A DNA stretch of 49,198 nt from an uncultured Acetatifactor sp. (GTDB lineage: Bacteria > Bacillota > Clostridia > Lachnospirales > Lachnospiraceae): positions 1-49,198 of the forward strand of contig CALWRA010000022.1 of the NCBI GenBank assembly GCA_944383825.1, in the 5' to 3' direction. Position 1 is the first letter of the stretch. Every line of letters begins with the position of its first letter. The notes beneath the pieces are model-generated. The model worked only from the letters and a program-made list of their open reading frames with translations. It did not search any database and was not told where the DNA came from. The translations under genes were made by a program, and so were the position numbers. Shown piece after piece: positions 8,746 to 19,499 of the stretch.

Positions 8746-8807
8746 TGAAGCGGTGTTAAGAGTATTCTAAAAAAAACATAAAAAGTCAGGTTGGATCGAA
8801 CGTTGTC

Positions 8808-8836
8808 TTGCAACTTGGGGCCGGATGATATATCAT
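8808..8836 (+). promoter_or_regulatory. Candidate promoter for the 8872 gene
   Basis: TTGCAA (8808-8813) and TATCAT (8831-8836) with a 17-nt spacer precede the plus-strand membrane protein gene, diverging from the minus-strand promoter at 8717. Confidence 0.4.
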
Positions 8837-8871
8837 TAACTATATTATTTTGTAAAGGACAGGATAAAGAG

Positions 8872-9366
8872 ATGAGTGAAACGTATGTAGAATGCCTGGT
8901 TAAGGCAAAGCAATCCATGCTGGCTAAATTTTTTAAAATATTGCTGATCATGCTGACAGTGGTGTTCGGCCTGGCCATGTTCCTGATTATGCCTGCCGTG
9001 CTTCTGGCGCTGGCCTGCGGCGCAGGGGCCTATTTCGTAAATCTTTTCACAGATTTGGAGTATGAATATTTGTATCTGGACAAGGAACTGACAGTGGACA
9101 AGGTTATGGCAAAATCCAGAAGAAAGAGAGTGGCAACCTACAGCATTGACAGAATGGAAGTGCTGGCTCCCATAAAATCTTATCATCTGGACAATTACAA
9201 AAACCGCAGCGTCAAGGTAAAGGATTACAGTATCGGCGAGGAGCTGCAGCCTGATCTGCGTTACTGCATGTATTATGAAGGAGGAGAGAAAATTCTCTTG
9301 AGTCCCTCTGAAGAGCTGGTGAAAGCGATAAAAACCGTTGCGCCCAGAAAGGTGTTTACGGATTAA
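8872..9366 (+). CDS. Small membrane protein of unknown function (DUF6106-like)
   Basis: This 164-aa protein has two adjacent hydrophobic helices near the N-terminus (about residues 18-60) followed by a cytosolic, beta-rich domain (a YEYLYLDKELTVDKV...RIDRMEV-like core). From memory this resembles the DUF6106 family common in Lachnospiraceae, but I cannot confirm it by search. The ATG at 8872 is preferred to an upstream in-frame start at 8791 because it follows AAAGGACA and because the upstream extension would overlap the promoter. It lies 75 nt before guaB; the gap holds only a weak GC hairpin (9393-9412) with no T-run. Confidence 0.7.
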   Translation: MSETYVECLVKAKQSMLAKFFKILLIMLTVVFGLAMFLIMPAVLLALACGAGAYFVNLFTDLEYEYLYLDKELTVDKVMAKSRRKRVATYSIDRMEVLAPIKSYHLDNYKNRSVKVKDYSIGEELQPDLRYCMYYEGGEKILLSPSEELVKAIKTVAPRKVFTD

Positions 9367-10896
<1,530 letters not shown>

Positions 10897-10916
10897 AAGA
10901 TCTGGTAAAAAATGTG

Positions 10917-10945
10917 TTGCAAAGAATTGAAAAAGCGTGTAAGAT
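10917..10945 (+). promoter_or_regulatory. Sigma-A promoter of the ZTP-riboswitch transcript
   Basis: TTGCAA (10917-10922), 17 nt, TAAGAT (10940-10945). The predicted start near 10952 is at the 5' edge of the aptamer. Confidence 0.55.
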
Positions 10946-10951
10946 AAAAAC

Positions 10952-11072
10952 ATAAGCTGCACGACTGGCGGAAAGCAGGAGACTGCAGTGGGAGAATATA
11001 CCCACAGGGAGTGCAGAGAGAGAAGCCGGCCGCCTGGGCACCACTGATTGTGATGCTCAGGCGGCTTGTTGT
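10952..11072 (+). ncRNA. ZTP (pfl) riboswitch with intrinsic-terminator platform
   Basis: The leader carries the hallmark halves of the pfl/ZTP aptamer: CGACTGGCGGAA near 10962 and the closing CCGCCTGGGCA at 11030-11040, separated by a variable hairpin region. The closing element is also the 5' arm of a terminator (11029-11039 with 11055-11065, one G-T pair, then TTGTTGT). Binding of ZTP/ZMP, the folate-stress signal that accumulates when AICAR formylation stalls, would block terminator formation and switch on the two downstream late-purine genes. The aptamer is recognised by motif, not by covariance scoring. Confidence 0.9.
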
Positions 11073-11151
11073 ATATGCACCGAAAATATGCTTCAGGAGC
11101 CCTTCGGTGTCATAAAGGAATGCCTGCAGTGCCGGGCAAGGAGGTATATGG

Positions 11152-11859
11152 ATGTTATCATTGGAACAGGAGCTGAAGAGCAATACCTATCCGGGGAGAG
11201 GAATTGTGCTGGGAAAGTCTCCCAATGGAAGGTATGCGGTCATCGCCTATTTTATTATGGGCAGAAGCGTCAACAGCAGAAACCGTGTCTTTGTGGAGGA
11301 TGGTGAGGGCATACGCACCCAGGCTTTTGACCCTTCCAAGATGGAGGATCCCAGCCTGATTATCTATGCGCCGGTAAGGGTACTGGGAAACAGAACAATC
11401 GTTACCAACGGGGATCAGACGGATACTGTCTATGAGGGATTATCCAGACGGCTTACCTTTGAGCAGTCCCTGCAAAGCAGACAGTTTGAGCCGGATGCAC
11501 CCAATTATACTCCCCGTATTTCGGGGATTCTGGAGGTTGAAGGAGGCAATTGCAGTTATGCCATGTCCATATTAAAGAGCAACCACGGCGAACCGTCTTC
11601 CTGTGTCCGCAATATTTTTTCCTATGAGACTCCCCTTTCCGGAGAAGGACATTTTATTCATACATACATGCACGATGCCAGTCCGCTGCCCAGCTTTCAG
11701 GGAGAGCCCAAGTCGGTGGGCGTTTGGGATCATATGGAAGATTTTACACAAATGTTGTGGAGCAGCCTGAACGAGGAAAATAAAGTGTCTTTGTTCGTGA
11801 GATATATTGACATTTTTGATGGAAGCTACCGGACGATTCTCAGGAATAAGAACCAGTGA
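11152..11859 (+). CDS. purO: IMP cyclohydrolase, PurO-type
   Basis: This 235-aa protein matches the archaeal-type PurO IMP cyclohydrolase family (NTYPGRGIVLGKSPNGR near the N-terminus, NRVFVEDG, a conserved middle with TVYEGLSRR). It would close FAICAR to IMP, the last step of de novo purine synthesis. It is separate from the formyltransferase, whereas most bacteria fuse both steps in PurH. It sits behind AGGAGG directly after the ZTP riboswitch and is followed, after 61 nt, by the formyltransferase. An ATG at 11148 in another frame is not used. Confidence 0.85.
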   Translation: MLSLEQELKSNTYPGRGIVLGKSPNGRYAVIAYFIMGRSVNSRNRVFVEDGEGIRTQAFDPSKMEDPSLIIYAPVRVLGNRTIVTNGDQTDTVYEGLSRRLTFEQSLQSRQFEPDAPNYTPRISGILEVEGGNCSYAMSILKSNHGEPSSCVRNIFSYETPLSGEGHFIHTYMHDASPLPSFQGEPKSVGVWDHMEDFTQMLWSSLNEENKVSLFVRYIDIFDGSYRTILRNKNQ

Positions 11860-11920
11860 GGCCGGAGCCGGTGAAGATTGAACAAGCACGGCGCTGAAAC
11901 TGTGCGGAATGGAGAGATAA

Positions 11921-13099
11921 ATGAAGGAAATAGAATTGAAATACGGATGCAACCCCAACCAGAAGCCTTCGAGAATTTATATGGAGGACGGAAGCGATCT
12001 TCCTGTAACCGTATTAAACGGAAGGCCGGGCTATATTAACTTTTTGGACGCTTTTAACGGCTGGCAGCTGGTAAGGGAGCTGAAGGAGGCGTCGGGGCTG
12101 CCTGCGGCCGCATCCTTCAAGCATGTTTCGCCCGCAGGTGCGGCGGTGGGACTGCCGCTTGATGAAACCCTGTCGAAAATTTACTGGGTGGACGATCTGG
12201 GAGAGCTGTCTGCGCTGGCCTGCGCATATGCGAGGGCCAGAGGAGCGGACAGAATGTCTTCTTTTGGAGATTTTATCGCTCTTTCGGATGTGTGTGATGA
12301 GGATACCGCAAGGCTGATAAAGCGGGAGGTTTCGGATGGAGTGATTGCACCCGGGTATACGCAGGAAGCGCTTGCCCTTCTGAAATCCAAAAAGAAGGGC
12401 GGCTATAATGTGATTCAGATTGATCCTGACTATGCTCCGGCGCCTGTGGAGAAAAAGCAGGTATATGGCATTACCTTTGAGCAGGGAAGAAACAGTCTGG
12501 AAATTGACAGAAATCTTTTATCCAATGTTGTGACAAAGCAGAAGGAAATTCCGGATAATGCTCTGTTGGATATGAAGGTTGCGCTGATTACATTGAAATA
12601 CACACAGTCTAATTCCGTGTGTTATGTAAAAGATGGACAGGCCATAGGCATTGGGGCGGGGCAGCAGTCCCGCGTCCACTGTACCAGGCTGGCAGGCTCG
12701 AAAGCGGATAACTGGTTTCTGCGCCGGTCTCCTCAGGTTATGGGGCTGAAATTTCTGGATGAACTGGGAAGAGCGGATAGAGACAACGCCATTGATGTGT
12801 ATATGGGAGAGGAATACATGGATGTGCTGGCAGAAGGGACATGGGAAAAAATTTTTAAGGAAAAGCCCCCTGTATTTACCAGGGAGGAAAAACGGGCCTG
12901 GCTCGATAAAATGCAGGGGGTAACTTTAGGCTCCGACGCATTTTTCCCTTTTTCCGATAATATTGAGAGGGCGCATAAAAGCGGTGTAAAATATATTGCC
13001 CAGCCCGGAGGCTCCGTGAGAGACGAGGCGGTAATAGACTGCTGTGACAAATACGGCATGGTGATGGCCTTTACGGGAATCAGACTGTTTCACCATTGA
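11921..13099 (+). CDS. purH: AICAR formyltransferase, stand-alone
   Basis: This 392-aa protein corresponds to the AICAR transformylase half of PurH and lacks the N-terminal MGS-like cyclohydrolase domain. It begins with ELKYGCNPNQKPSRIY and has the FKHVSPAGAAVG motif with the catalytic Lys-His, and GIGAGQQSRVHCTRLAG in the C-terminal part. It formylates AICAR (ZMP) using 10-formyl-THF. Its substrate ZMP is the ligand class of the riboswitch upstream, so the unit is feed-forward controlled. The missing cyclohydrolase half is supplied by the PurO-type enzyme just before it. The start follows GGAGAG by 6 nt. Confidence 0.93.
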   Translation: MKEIELKYGCNPNQKPSRIYMEDGSDLPVTVLNGRPGYINFLDAFNGWQLVRELKEASGLPAAASFKHVSPAGAAVGLPLDETLSKIYWVDDLGELSALACAYARARGADRMSSFGDFIALSDVCDEDTARLIKREVSDGVIAPGYTQEALALLKSKKKGGYNVIQIDPDYAPAPVEKKQVYGITFEQGRNSLEIDRNLLSNVVTKQKEIPDNALLDMKVALITLKYTQSNSVCYVKDGQAIGIGAGQQSRVHCTRLAGSKADNWFLRRSPQVMGLKFLDELGRADRDNAIDVYMGEEYMDVLAEGTWEKIFKEKPPVFTREEKRAWLDKMQGVTLGSDAFFPFSDNIERAHKSGVKYIAQPGGSVRDEAVIDCCDKYGMVMAFTGIRLFHH

Positions 13100-13223
13100 A
13101 AAGAAGGAGAGGTTGTGATATACCACTGTTTTTTAGAAAAATATATGTAAATTACTTTATAATTTGCAGGCGGTATGTTATGATAGAAAAGCGGATGAAA
13201 AATTCGCTGAAAGGCAGAGTACC

Positions 13224-14882
13224 ATGAGTGAGACAAAGAATTTTATTGAGAATATCATCGACAGGGATCTGGCGGAGGGAGTGTATAATACCGTGCACAC
13301 GCGTTTTCCGCCCGAGCCCAATGGTTATCTTCATATAGGACATGCCAAAAGCGTTTTGCTGAATTACGGGCTTGCCCAGGAATACAATGGGAAGTTCAAC
13401 ATGCGGTTTGACGATACAAACCCTACTAAAGAGAAAACGGAATTTGTAGAGTCCATAAAGGAAGACATCAAATGGCTGGGAGCGGACTGGGAGGACAGAC
13501 TTTTCTTTGCCTCTGACTATTTCGAACAGATGTATGAAGCGGCCGTCAGGCTGATTAGGAAGGGAAAAGCCTATGTGTCGGACCTGTCCCCCGAGCAGAT
13601 CAGAGAATTCCGGGGAAGCCTGACTGAGCCGGGAAAAGAGGATCCGGGCAGCAAAAGAAGCGTAGAAGAGAATTTGACTCTTTTTGAGGAAATGAAGGCC
13701 GGAAAATACAGGGATGGGGAAAAGGTTCTGAGGGCTCGCATTGATATGGCCTCTCCCAACATGAATATGAGGGATCCGGTGCTGTACCGGGTGGCCCATA
13801 TGACCCACCACAATACGGGAGACAAATGGTGTATTTATCCTATGTATGATTTTGCGCATCCCATTGAGGATGCCATAGAGGGAATTACCCATTCCATATG
13901 CACTCTGGAGTTTGAGGATCACAGACCGCTGTATGACTGGGTGGTGCGGGAGCTGGAATATCCTCATCCGCCCAAACAGATAGAATTTGCAAAGCTGTAT
14001 CTCACCAATGTGGTAACGGGAAAAAGGTATATTAAAAAGCTGGTGGAGGAGGGTGTCGTGGATGGCTGGGATGACCCCAGGCTGGTTTCTATTGCGGCTC
14101 TCCGCAGGCGCGGCTTTACGCCGGAGTCCATCAAGCGTTTTGTGGATCTCTGCGGGGTTTCCAAGAGTAATTCCTCCGTGGATTACGCTATGCTGGAATA
14201 CTGTATCAGAGAGGATCTGAAGGTGAAAAAGCCCCGATTAATGGCTGTGCTGGATCCGGTGAAGCTGATTATAGACAATTATCCCGAGGGGAAGACGGAG
14301 CTTCTTGACATACCCAACAACCTTGAAAACGAGGCTCTGGGGAGCCGTCAGGTTCCTTTTGGCAGAGAACTGTATATTGAGCGGGAGGACTTTATGGAGG
14401 TTCCGCCAAAAAAGTATTTCAGGCTTTTTCCGGGTAATGAGGTGCGCCTGATGAATGCTTATTTTGTAACCTGTACAGGTTTTGTGAAGGATGAGAGCGG
14501 AAGAGTGATTGAGGTGCACTGCACCTATGACCCGGCTTCCAGAGGGGGGAATAGCCCGGATGGCCGAAAGGTAAAGGGAACCATACATTGGGCGCCTGGT
14601 GAGGAGTCTATTACCGCCCAGGTGAGACTGTATGAGAATATTATAGATGAGGAAAAGGGAGTTTACAATGAGGATGGAAGTCTGAATCTGAATCCCAATT
14701 CCCTTACGGTTTTGAGGGACTGCAGGCTGGAACCGGCCTTTGCCGGAGCCCAGGCATATGACAGCTTTCAGTTTGTAAGACAGGGCTTTTTCTGCGTGGA
14801 TTCCAAGGATTCCAGGCCGGATGCGCTTGTTTTCAACCGTATTGTATCGTTGAAGAGTTCCTATGTACTGCCCAAGGAATAG
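13224..14882 (+). CDS. glnS: Glutaminyl-tRNA synthetase
   Basis: This 552-aa class I synthetase has the HIGH motif at residues 37-40 ([11 protein letters not shown]) and a KMSKS-type loop replaced by GVSKSNS, as usual in GlnRS/GluRS relatives. The C-terminal half is the two-barrel anticodon-binding domain of GlnRS ([18 protein letters not shown]). It charges tRNA(Gln) directly. Most Firmicutes make Gln-tRNA via GatCAB instead, and GlnRS in Clostridia is generally regarded as acquired; here both are present. The ATG at 13224 follows AAAGG; an upstream in-frame start at 13164 has no support. Confidence 0.97.
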   Translation: MSETKNFIENIIDRDLAEGVYNTVHTRFPPEPNGYLHIGHAKSVLLNYGLAQEYNGKFNMRFDDTNPTKEKTEFVESIKEDIKWLGADWEDRLFFASDYFEQMYEAAVRLIRKGKAYVSDLSPEQIREFRGSLTEPGKEDPGSKRSVEENLTLFEEMKAGKYRDGEKVLRARIDMASPNMNMRDPVLYRVAHMTHHNTGDKWCIYPMYDFAHPIEDAIEGITHSICTLEFEDHRPLYDWVVRELEYPHPPKQIEFAKLYLTNVVTGKRYIKKLVEEGVVDGWDDPRLVSIAALRRRGFTPESIKRFVDLCGVSKSNSSVDYAMLEYCIREDLKVKKPRLMAVLDPVKLIIDNYPEGKTELLDIPNNLENEALGSRQVPFGRELYIEREDFMEVPPKKYFRLFPGNEVRLMNAYFVTCTGFVKDESGRVIEVHCTYDPASRGGNSPDGRKVKGTIHWAPGEESITAQVRLYENIIDEEKGVYNEDGSLNLNPNSLTVLRDCRLEPAFAGAQAYDSFQFVRQGFFCVDSKDSRPDALVFNRIVSLKSSYVLPKE

Positions 14883-14926
14883 GGCGGATAAAGGGTGTTA
14901 ATTAATTGAATGAATGGAGGAGAAAA

Positions 14927-15769
14927 ATGGCTGGATTATTGTCCGGACTTGCCGGATTAGGATTGGATGAACTTGAGAACGTGGATATTTATAAAAGTGA
15001 GGAGAGGGAAAAGAAGGAGAAGGAGGTCCCTGTACAGAAGGCAGAGGAAAAGGATCTGATTTATGAAAAGACTTTTCAATGCCCTGTGTGCGAGGAAAGC
15101 TTTCCGGCGAAGATTATGAAGTCCGGCAAGGCGAAGCTTATCAAGACAGATCAAGATCTGCGTCCCCAGCATGAGGGAATTGACGCCGCCAAATACGATG
15201 TGCTGCTCTGCCCCCATTGCGGATATGCTGCTTTGAGCAGATATTTTAATTCTGTGGTAAACACACAGGCCAAGCTGATCAAGGAGAATATCAGCAGCAG
15301 AGTGCAGCTTCGGCCTTATACGGGAGAAACCTACAGCTATGACGAGGCTGTGGAAAGATATAAGCTGGCTCTGGCCAATGCGGTTGTAAAGAGAGCCAAG
15401 CCCAGCGAAAAGGCATTTATTTGTCTCAAGAGCGCGTGGCTTTTGAGAGGATATGCGGAAAGCCTGGAGCAGGAGGCAAATCCCGATAGCGGTAAGATTG
15501 CGGAACTCAGAAAGCAGGAATTGGACTATCTGGAGAACGCCTACAACGGCTTTGTGGAAGCTATCCAGTCGGAAAATTTTCCTATGTGCGGAATGGATGA
15601 GATCACAGTAGATTATCTGATTGCCGTTTTGGCTGCCAGATTCAAAAAGTATGACGTTGCCAGCAGACTGGTGGCGTCCATACTGACCTCCGCTACCGCC
15701 AACAACCGCACCAAGGACAAGGCAAGGGAGCTGAAAGAGCAGATTCTTGCGGACATAAAAAAGAAGTAG
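14927..15769 (+). CDS. DUF2225 zinc-ribbon/TPR-like protein
   Basis: This 280-aa protein starts after GGAGG (14916-14920). An acidic, Lys-rich N-terminal linker leads to a zinc ribbon with paired cysteines C52/C55 (CPVC) and C95/C98 (CPHC), followed by an alpha-helical region with TPR-like spacing (YKLALANAV...AFICLKSAWLLRG). This is the layout of DUF2225 proteins, whose function is unestablished. It is 44 nt after glnS and 26 nt before the MocR regulator. Confidence 0.85.
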   Translation: MAGLLSGLAGLGLDELENVDIYKSEEREKKEKEVPVQKAEEKDLIYEKTFQCPVCEESFPAKIMKSGKAKLIKTDQDLRPQHEGIDAAKYDVLLCPHCGYAALSRYFNSVVNTQAKLIKENISSRVQLRPYTGETYSYDEAVERYKLALANAVVKRAKPSEKAFICLKSAWLLRGYAESLEQEANPDSGKIAELRKQELDYLENAYNGFVEAIQSENFPMCGMDEITVDYLIAVLAARFKKYDVASRLVASILTSATANNRTKDKARELKEQILADIKKK

Positions 15770-15795
15770 GAAAACGCTTTGGAGTGCGAGGCAAA

Positions 15796-17295
15796 ATGTA
15801 TGATATGACGATTCGTCTGCAGACGGATGGAGGAAAGCGTCTGTATGAACAGATTTATGAGCATATACGGAAAGAAATCAGGGAAGGGAAGCTGCTTGCG
15901 GGAGAGCGGCTTCCCTCTACCCGTTCTTTGGCAGAATATCTTCAGGTGGCCAGAAGCACAGTGGAATACGCCTATGGCCAGCTGGTGAGCGAAGGGTACA
16001 TCGAGTCAAGGCCCTGCAGAGGATATTTTGTCTGCTCCCTGGACGAGTTGTTTCAGATGGAAGCAGAGCGGATGGCGCCTGAACGTCTTGGGGAGGACTG
16101 CGGAAAACAGGGAAAGGGAGAGCTGGAAAAGGACGGAACGGGAGAAAAAGAGGAGGAAGAGACGTGCTTCCGCTCGGGGAAGGGAGAGATCGTCTGCGAT
16201 TTTTCCCCCAATGGAATTGATATGACTGCTTTTCCCTTCGGAGTATGGAAAAGGATAAGCGGGAATATTTTGAACTATGGGAACAGTGAGCTTTTTGCTC
16301 AGGGTGAGGCTCAGGGAGACTATGACCTGCGTGTGACCATTAACAGGTATCTGCATTCCTCCAGGGGAGTGAACTGCAGGCCGGAGCAGATTGTGATCGG
16401 CGCGGGCAACGATTATCTGCTGCTGCTGCTGGAAAAGCTGCTTGGGAGGCACATTCGGATTGGCATGGAAAATCCCACTTATAAAAGGGCTTACAGGATA
16501 TTTCAGTCCTTTGACTATCAGATCGTAACTGTGGATATGGATGAAAGCGGTATGCAGGTGTCCGGCCTTGCAAAGGAAAATGTTGCTGCTGCTTATGTGA
16601 TGCCCTCCCACCAGTTTCCCACCGGGGCGGTTATGCCTATTGGACGCAGGGCGGAGCTTTTGAACTGGGCTTCGGAACAACCGGGAAGATATTTGATTGA
16701 GGACGATTATGACAGTGAGTTCCGGTATCGGGGAAAACCGATTCCTTCCCTCCAGGCTTCGGACGAAAAAGGAAAGGTGATTTACATCGGTACCTTTTCC
16801 AAGGCCATCGCGCCGGCAATCCGCGTCAGCTATATGGTGCTGCCGGAAGCGCTGCTTGAGCGCTATCGCCGTCAATGCTGGTTTTATTCCTGCACTGTCT
16901 CCAGAATTGACCAGCGGATACTGAACGAGTTTATCCGGGATGGTTATTTTGAACGTCATTTGAATAAAATGAGGAAAATTTATAAGGGAAAGCAGGAGCT
17001 GCTCATGGACTGTCTCAAGCCATTCAGGGAATGTTTTCACATTTCCGGCGAGGATGCGGGCCTGCATCTTTTGCTGACGGCCAGAATAAAAGTGTCTGAA
17101 GAAGAATTGACGTCCGCCGCCCTGGATAGAGGAGTAAAAGTGTATGGCATTTCGGACAGCCTTATGGACAAGAGACAAGGAAAACTTCCGGTCGGCCAAA
17201 GGGCAACCGTACTTTTAGGGTTCGGCGGGCTTGACGGGCGTCAGATCATGGAAGGGACGGAGAGACTGAGAGAGGCATGGCTGAAGGACGGGTAG
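15796..17295 (+). CDS. MocR-type (GntR-aminotransferase) transcriptional regulator
   Basis: This protein of about 499 aa has an N-terminal GntR winged helix (LYEQIYEHIRKEIREGKL, then RLPSTRSLAEYLQVARSTV) joined by an acidic Glu/Lys-rich linker (about residues 90-130) to a fold-type I aminotransferase-like domain. The PLP site has YLIEDDYDSEFR and the Schiff-base Lys in TFSKAIAPAIR. MocR proteins such as PdxR and GabR sense PLP or amino metabolites; the target cannot be told here because no obvious PLP or GABA gene adjoins. The start at 15796 is preferred; a GTG at 15784 is possible. Confidence 0.9.
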   Translation: MYDMTIRLQTDGGKRLYEQIYEHIRKEIREGKLLAGERLPSTRSLAEYLQVARSTVEYAYGQLVSEGYIESRPCRGYFVCSLDELFQMEAERMAPERLGEDCGKQGKGELEKDGTGEKEEEETCFRSGKGEIVCDFSPNGIDMTAFPFGVWKRISGNILNYGNSELFAQGEAQGDYDLRVTINRYLHSSRGVNCRPEQIVIGAGNDYLLLLLEKLLGRHIRIGMENPTYKRAYRIFQSFDYQIVTVDMDESGMQVSGLAKENVAAAYVMPSHQFPTGAVMPIGRRAELLNWASEQPGRYLIEDDYDSEFRYRGKPIPSLQASDEKGKVIYIGTFSKAIAPAIRVSYMVLPEALLERYRRQCWFYSCTVSRIDQRILNEFIRDGYFERHLNKMRKIYKGKQELLMDCLKPFRECFHISGEDAGLHLLLTARIKVSEEELTSAALDRGVKVYGISDSLMDKRQGKLPVGQRATVLLGFGGLDGRQIMEGTERLREAWLKDG

Positions 17296-17300
17296 TGCGC

Positions 17301-17340
17301 AAAAAATATCAGCAGAAAGTACGTGGCGCACTTTCTGCTG
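17301..17340 (-). terminator. Intrinsic terminator, minus strand
   Basis: An 11-bp perfect stem (17310-17320 with 17330-17340) is followed, on the minus strand, by ATATTTTTT. It terminates the 17364-17753 gene and lies between the two convergent genes; on the plus strand it lacks a T-run. Confidence 0.75.
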
Positions 17341-17363
17341 TTCACAACAACAAGCATTCGTTT

Positions 17364-17753
17364 TTAAGCTTCTTTATTTTCCTGACCGGCGCTTTGATCC
17401 GGGGCGTCATCTTCGTCGAAAAATTCTTCCACGGTCTCTTCCAGCTTTTCTTCAGCCTGAGAGGCAGCGTCCTTCACCTGCTGGGACAAAGGAGTGAAGC
17501 CGTCGCCGGAGGCATCTTCTTCGCCGGAGCTCTCCTTTTCTGACTCCAAGGTTTCCTGATTCAGAGGTACATAATTTCGGGAGGAGGAATCTGCATCATC
17601 ATCTAAATCATCGCTGAAATCGTCGTAATCGTCATCGTCATCATCGGATGCCGTGAGATCCGCATCCTTTTTCTTCATGTAATAATAAACAGCCGCGGCT
17701 GCCGTGCCCACTGCGGCAGTGAAGAGTAAGAACTTACCAAATTTCTTTGCCAT
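17364..17753 (-). CDS. Acidic single-pass membrane protein, function unknown
   Basis: This 129-aa protein has a short basic start (MAKKFGKF), one Ala-rich transmembrane helix (about residues 8-25), a KKKD stop-transfer patch, then an extremely acidic disordered tail (runs of Asp at about 36-53 and Glu/Asp/Ser-rich blocks to the end). The N-terminus recalls YtxH-type envelope proteins, but the tail is low-complexity and not assignable. GGAG lies upstream of the ATG. It is divergent from the TetR regulator. Confidence 0.75.
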   Translation of the reverse strand: MAKKFGKFLLFTAAVGTAAAAVYYYMKKKDADLTASDDDDDDYDDFSDDLDDDADSSSRNYVPLNQETLESEKESSGEEDASGDGFTPLSQQVKDAASQAEEKLEETVEEFFDEDDAPDQSAGQENKEA

Positions 17754-17901
17754 GGGTTACTCCTTTCCATTTCTTCTTTACAGTAATATATTAATACTAT
17801 TTTGCGGAAATGAAAAGAGAATATGTATAAAATTTCTAAAAAATATTTTGTTTTGCCGGGGCGTATGTTAAGATAAATAGTTGTAAGGAAGGAGCGGGCG
17901 C

Positions 17902-18543
17902 ATGAATGCCAAGTTTTTTGATCTGAAAAAGGAGAAGCAGGACAGAATGATAAACGCAGCTCTGAAGATGTTTGCAATTCACGGCTACCGTCATGCCAGC
18001 ACGGATGACATTGTAAAGGAGGCATCTGTCAGTAAGGGTCTTCTCTTTCATTATTTTGAGAGCAAATTGGGCGTTTATGTTTTTATATATGACTACAGTG
18101 TGCGCTATATGATGCTGGAACTGAAGTCCTGTGTGGATCCCAAAGAGCGCGATCTTTTTGAGGTGCTCAAGCAGACGGAGCGGGCGCGGATGAACGCTAT
18201 GAGGGCATATCCTTATATGCAGCAGTTTTTGAACCGTTCCATGAATGAAAATGTTAGTGAAGCCTTGCTGGCGGTTGAGGATATGCGGGACGTGCTTCTG
18301 AAGACCTATGAGACGATTAGCGAACAGATTGATCCGGCTTTGGCTCCTCCGGGAATAGACTTGGGAAAGCTTTTGAAAATGCTGGATTTTACAGCAAAGG
18401 GACTGCTGGAAGAGCATTTCCGGAATGCCTCCTTTCAGCCGGAAATGCTCTATGAGGAAATTACAGACTACCTCGATATGATGAGACAGGCTTTGAATCA
18501 CAGCCCGGATGTGGATTCGCTGCAGCTGATACAGAATCCTTAA
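17902..18543 (+). CDS. TetR-family transcriptional regulator
   Basis: This 213-aa protein has a typical TetR N-terminal DNA-binding domain: RMINAALKMFAIHGYRHASTDDIVKEASVSKGLLFHYFESK, with the HTH around residues 30-52. The all-helical C-terminal ligand domain is divergent. It starts behind AAGGAGCGGG. It is divergent from the acidic membrane protein gene at 17364-17753 and convergent with the Cys-rich gene at 18548 (4 nt apart), so the acidic protein or itself is the likeliest target. Confidence 0.92.
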   Translation: MNAKFFDLKKEKQDRMINAALKMFAIHGYRHASTDDIVKEASVSKGLLFHYFESKLGVYVFIYDYSVRYMMLELKSCVDPKERDLFEVLKQTERARMNAMRAYPYMQQFLNRSMNENVSEALLAVEDMRDVLLKTYETISEQIDPALAPPGIDLGKLLKMLDFTAKGLLEEHFRNASFQPEMLYEEITDYLDMMRQALNHSPDVDSLQLIQNP

Positions 18544-18547
18544 AAGG

Positions 18548-19309
18548 CTATTTGCTCATCCGGTAGACCGGATCGCCAGGGTAACCGCCCTTGAGCTTCT
18601 GCATGCCTCGCTGAATGGCGTCTCTGGAATTCTTCCAGTCGGCGTCCTTATTGCGGTAATCGAATTTTTCCACAAGCCATGCCACATCATCGGCAATTCT
18701 TTTCATATTTTGTTCCATGAGAGGCAGGGCCATGCCGTAAAAGGCTTCCTTATCCTTATCAGAAAGTTTATTGTCCGCGGTTTCACACAGATCCTTAAAA
18801 TGAGGCAGACAGAATCCCTTGCCGGATCTTATTTTATCCCGAAAAGCGTCATCCTGTTTGAAGAGATAGAAAAAAGTGTCCAAATATCGTGCGTACATGT
18901 CCTTATATTGTCCGCAGATATAACAGGAGGTCTCCTTTTGGGCGATCCAGACGCCTATGGGATTGTCTCCTGAGGAAGCCTTGCGCAGCCTATCCTTCAG
19001 GGAGGTTTTGCCTGGACGGAAGCCAGCGAACTGCTGCTGCATTTCCCCGATGATTTTTTGATAATGGGTTTTCAGTATCCAGGCATTTCCCAAGGTGTTG
19101 CCATAGTCGAACATCTTTTGGAAATGCATCCGGCAGAAACCTGCCTGATCTGTGATTTCCCGGATATCCGCTTCCATATACGAGGAGCCGGAGCCAAGCG
19201 TAAAATCCAGAAGATCCTGCTCAATACTGCGCTCTATATGGCAAAAGGGGCACTCATCCCCGGCGTTTACAGCATCGTTTAATGGAATTGTGTATAACTG
19301 CTCTTTCAT
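18548..19309 (-). CDS. Cys-rich DUF6062-like protein
   Basis: This 253-aa protein has several metal-site-like motifs: CPFCHIE near residue 20, CRMHF near 58, CYIC near 130 and CLPHF near 168, spread through an alpha-helical chain. The pattern (CxxC twice, CxxH twice) suggests two related zinc-binding modules. I recall it as DUF6062, common in Clostridia, with no known role. It has its own promoter upstream (19379-19407) and its 3' end nearly abuts the convergent TetR gene. Confidence 0.75.
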   Translation of the reverse strand: MKEQLYTIPLNDAVNAGDECPFCHIERSIEQDLLDFTLGSGSSYMEADIREITDQAGFCRMHFQKMFDYGNTLGNAWILKTHYQKIIGEMQQQFAGFRPGKTSLKDRLRKASSGDNPIGVWIAQKETSCYICGQYKDMYARYLDTFFYLFKQDDAFRDKIRSGKGFCLPHFKDLCETADNKLSDKDKEAFYGMALPLMEQNMKRIADDVAWLVEKFDYRNKDADWKNSRDAIQRGMQKLKGGYPGDPVYRMSK

Positions 19310-19378
19310 AAATACCTCTTTTCGCGCTTGCTTTTCCTCCTATTTTAAGGCATGGGCTTCTATATGGCAATTGGAAAA

Positions 19379-19407
19379 ATTACATATTTACTACAATTTT
19401 GTAACAA
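19379..19407 (-). promoter_or_regulatory. Candidate promoter for the Cys-rich gene
   Basis: On the minus strand, TTGTTA (19402-19407), a 17-nt spacer and TGTAAT (19379-19384). The rest of 19310-19499 is AT-rich; a TATAAT-like box near 19463 may serve the plus-strand acyltransferase gene but lacks a good -35. Confidence 0.45.
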
Positions 19408-19499
19408 TTTGTAAGTTAAAATTAAGAATTATTTAGTTGTATTATAGTCCGACAAACGATAGTATATAATTATAGCAGAGATGAAAGATGTGATAGTTC

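Noticed and set aside
13152..13967. 271-aa open frame antisense to glnS
   Set aside because: Shadow of the GlnRS catalytic domain, no family resemblance.
16006..17199. 397-aa open frame antisense to the MocR gene
   Set aside because: Lies wholly inside a complete regulator gene and has the composition of a shadow frame.
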